DNA of 64,000 nucleotides from Methylocystis hirsuta. Its GTDB lineage: Bacteria; Pseudomonadota; Alphaproteobacteria; Rhizobiales; Beijerinckiaceae. The number at the start of each line of letters is the position of its first letter. Position 1 is the first letter of the stretch. Location of the stretch: contig NZ_QWDD01000001.1 of assembly GCF_003722355.1 (NCBI RefSeq), forward strand, positions 3,153,001 to 3,217,000, given 5' to 3'. A program made the translations under genes and the position numbers. The notes under the pieces were generated by a model. It saw only the letters and a list, made by a program, of their open reading frames with translations. It searched no databases and had not been told where the DNA came from. Of this stretch, positions 62,574-64,000 are shown piece by piece.

Positions 62574-62978
62574 ATGATCGGCCGTCTGAACCATGTCGCT
62601 ATCGCCGTCGGTAGCGTCGAAAAGGCTTCCGCCATCTACCGCGACGCGCTGGGGGCGAAGGTTTCGGCGCCAGAACGCGTCGCGGAGCACGGCGTTACGG
62701 TCGTTTTCGTCGAATTGCCGAACACCAAGATCGAGCTGCTCGAACCTTACGGCGAAAACTCGCCGATCGCCGGCTTCGTCGCGAAAAATCCAGCCGGCGG
62801 CATCCACCACATCTGCTATGAGGTCGAAGACATTATCGCGGCGCGCGAGCAGCTCAAGGCCTCGGGCGCGCGCGTGTTGGGCGATGGAGAGCCCAGGATC
62901 GGCGCGCATGGCAAGCCCGTGCTGTTTCTGCATCCCAAGGACTTCTGCGGCGCCTTGATCGAACTCGAGCAGGCTTAA
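62574..62978 (+). CDS. mce: Methylmalonyl-CoA epimerase
   Basis: 134 residues of the vicinal-oxygen-chelate fold. RLNHVAIAVGSVEKASAIYR, LPNTKIELLEPYGENSPIA, GGIHHICYEVEDI and FLHPKDFCGALIELEQA give the His, Glu metal ligands and active residues. It epimerises (2S)/(2R)-methylmalonyl-CoA, needed in propionyl-CoA and ethylmalonyl-CoA pathways; the former regenerates glyoxylate carbon in some serine-cycle organisms. ATG 62574 follows GGAAGGAAA. It precedes a DUF1467 gene by 5 bp. Confidence 0.94.
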   Translation: MIGRLNHVAIAVGSVEKASAIYRDALGAKVSAPERVAEHGVTVVFVELPNTKIELLEPYGENSPIAGFVAKNPAGGIHHICYEVEDIIAAREQLKASGARVLGDGEPRIGAHGKPVLFLHPKDFCGALIELEQA

Positions 62979-62983
62979 GGCGG

Positions 62984-63220
62984 ATGCCCTTTTCCCTGCC
63001 GCTGGCGGCGGCGATCTACCTGACGATCTGGTGGATCGTGCTGTTCGCCGTGCTGCCGCTCGGCGTTCGCTCGTCCGAAGAAGCCGAAGAAGATCTTCCC
63101 GAGGGCGCCGACCCCGGCGCCCCCGCCTCTCCCGATCTCTTGAAAAAGGCGGGGATCACGACGGTGGTCTCGGCTGTCCTCTTCGGCCTGCTGGTGCTTT
63201 TCGCCAAGCTCACGGCGTGA
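62984..63220 (+). CDS. DUF1467 membrane protein
   Basis: 78 residues with two membrane spans (LAAAIYLTIWWIVLFAVLPL and TTVVSAVLFGLLVLFAKL) linked by an acidic loop rich in Glu, Pro and Ala. WWIVLFAVLPLGVRS is the family signature. The mce-DUF1467 order is common in Hyphomicrobiales. Function unknown. Confidence 0.85.
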   Translation: MPFSLPLAAAIYLTIWWIVLFAVLPLGVRSSEEAEEDLPEGADPGAPASPDLLKKAGITTVVSAVLFGLLVLFAKLTA

Positions 63221-63363
63221 GCGGGCGCGGTCGCCCGCCGGGGGTTGACCGGCCCGCCGCCCGCCGGTAGTTGATCGCGAGGCGCGGGACGGACGACCCC
63301 GCACGGCCGAACGGACCGACCCGCTCAGTCGACTTCGGCGGCGCCGCCAGCCGCCTCTGGAGC

Positions 63364-63439
63364 GAGCGCGTAGCTCAGTCGGTAGAGCACCTGACTTTTA
63401 ATCAGGGGGTCCCGGGTTCGAGCCCCGGCGCGCTCACCA
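63364..63439 (+). tRNA. tRNA-Lys(TTT)
   Basis: 76 nt, GAGCGCGTAGCTCAGTCGG to CCCCGGCGCGCTCACCA with encoded CCA. Acceptor GAGCGCG pairs CGCGCTC. The anticodon stem CCTGA/TCAGG has loop CTTTTAA, anticodon TTT. The T-arm CCGGGTTCGAGCCCCGG is regular. Confidence 0.97.
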
Positions 63440-63526
63440 AATAAATCAAACACTTATAGGCAACAGCGTCGAATGGTTTTTCTGCCTAGGTAGCATATAG
63501 GTAGCAAAAGGGACGCTAGAATTGAG

Positions 63527-63549
63527 TGAGCCGCCCCTCGGGCGGCTCA
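63527..63549. terminator. Hairpin between tRNA-Lys and the convergent small gene
   Basis: A 9-bp perfect stem TGAGCCGCC (63527-63535) / GGCGGCTCA (63541-63549) with a 5-base loop; only a weak TTGAGTTT follows. Just before it, TAGGTAGCATATAGGTAGCAA contains a short direct repeat like those at integrase sites. Confidence 0.5.
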
Positions 63550-63572
63550 TTGAGTTTGGTGTGTCGCCATGT

Positions 63573-63836
63573 TCAACGGCGATGCGAACCTTGCGATGAG
63601 CGACCTCCGTTCGATTGTCGTCTCTGCGCCGGCGCGTCGTCTTTATCGTCGTCGGTGATCTCACGGCACACGATCTTCCCGTCGAGCGGGAAGGCTTGCA
63701 ACATGATGTTGAAGCCGCCGCCGTCCTTGTGCGGAAAGACCAATCCGACGTTTAGCCAAAAGTCGTCCTGGCCTTCGCGGCGAATGACTGAATAGGCGCG
63801 ATGCGTCGGCTGCTTGGGTGCTTCTTTCTCCGCCAT
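63573..63836 (-). CDS. Small conserved-looking protein of a mobile-element type
   Basis: 87 residues from ATG 63836 with GGAAGGAG 7 bp upstream. The core APKQPTHRAYSVIRREGQDD then FWLNVGLVFPHKDGGGFNIM resembles small proteins seen on conjugative or integrated elements in alphaproteobacteria. The tail is charged and low-complexity. Function unknown. It lies just downstream of tRNA-Lys, consistent with an island start at the window's right edge; the remaining 164 bp show no further gene. Confidence 0.6.
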   Translation of the reverse strand: MAEKEAPKQPTHRAYSVIRREGQDDFWLNVGLVFPHKDGGGFNIMLQAFPLDGKIVCREITDDDKDDAPAQRRQSNGGRSSQGSHRR

Positions 63837-64000
63837 TGGAAACTCCTTCCGGCGAGGTTGCGATGTCCTGCGTAGGCAGGCGGCGAGGGACGCACAGCCC
63901 CGCCGCCCGCCCGCGCGGATCGCAAAGTTGAGGAAGTTTCCGGAGACTGACTTTCAGGGTACGCCGCGAGAAAGACCCGTCAAGGGCGCGGGGATTTTGT

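Noticed and set aside
1..64000. CRISPR arrays or cas genes
   Set aside because: No regularly spaced direct repeats and no Cas-like proteins were seen; the repeats present are palindromic intergenic elements.

Overview
The window looks like chromosome from a high-GC alphaproteobacterium of the order Hyphomicrobiales that assimilates C1 compounds through the serine cycle. A type II methanotroph such as Methylocystis or Methylosinus, or a close methylotroph relative, fits best. The main evidence is an almost uninterrupted serine-cycle cluster on the minus strand (about 24.2-40.4 kb). Supporting evidence is a circularly permuted two-piece tmRNA gene of the alphaproteobacterial kind, a pseudoazurin, a hopanoid-type glycosyltransferase and many Rhizobiales-type intergenic palindromic repeats. 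No methane monooxygenase or methanol dehydrogenase gene is present here, so methanotrophy itself is inferred.

Layout. 0-10.7 kb: a lipase fragment at the left edge, then housekeeping genes (aspS, rplY, pth), a complete IS1202-like insertion sequence with an 18-bp target duplication, ssrA (tmRNA), and sspB, whose product hands tmRNA-tagged proteins to ClpXP. 10.7-15.2 kb: a UvrD-type helicase followed by an accessory patch: an AT-rich MltR-like gene and a set of toxin-antitoxin pieces (HicB, HigA, HicA, and a second HicB facing HicA tail to tail). 15.5-24.1 kb: an L,D-transpeptidase gene with an apparent frameshift in a G run, a methyltransferase, an Uup-type ABC-F ATPase, pseudoazurin, a nitroreductase-methyltransferase-MFS operon and a BrnT/BrnA pair.

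24.2-40.4 kb: the C1 core. Transcribed leftward, ftfL-sgaA-hprA-mtdA-fchA-mtkA-mtkB-ppc-mcl ends at a clear intrinsic terminator. Formate is loaded onto tetrahydrofolate (FtfL), reduced to methylene-H4F (FchA, MtdA) and transferred to glycine to give serine. SgaA and HprA convert serine to glycerate, and glycerate kinase (gck, a separate gene further left) gives 2-phosphoglycerate. PEP carboxylase, malate thiokinase (MtkAB) and malyl-CoA lyase then regenerate glyoxylate and release acetyl-CoA. Two uncharacterised secreted proteins lie between mcl and gck.

41-47 kb: msrB, a CrtI-like oxidoreductase, a cation/proton antiporter, a drug-type MFS transporter and a DUF1643 protein. 47.1-49.1 kb: two identical tRNA-Val(CAC) genes in direct orientation flank about 1.8 kb of decayed DNA carrying a broken tyrosine-integrase start, the remains of a tRNA-targeted integrative element. 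49.2-63.3 kb: mostly core metabolism (gph, rpiA, gor, type II DAHP synthase, hpnI-like, a second-type gltX, methylmalonyl-CoA epimerase) with several small secreted or membrane proteins of unknown role. At the right edge a tRNA-Lys(TTT) is followed by a small gene of a mobile-element type, possibly the start of another island.

I did not find a clearly new multi-gene system. The most unusual items are the IS insertion immediately upstream of ssrA beside sspB, the tail-to-tail hicA/hicB arrangement, the tRNA-Val-flanked relic, a gene whose two ends lie in intergenic repeats, and an orphan terminator that may mark a small RNA. All calls come from reading the sequence; no database search was run.
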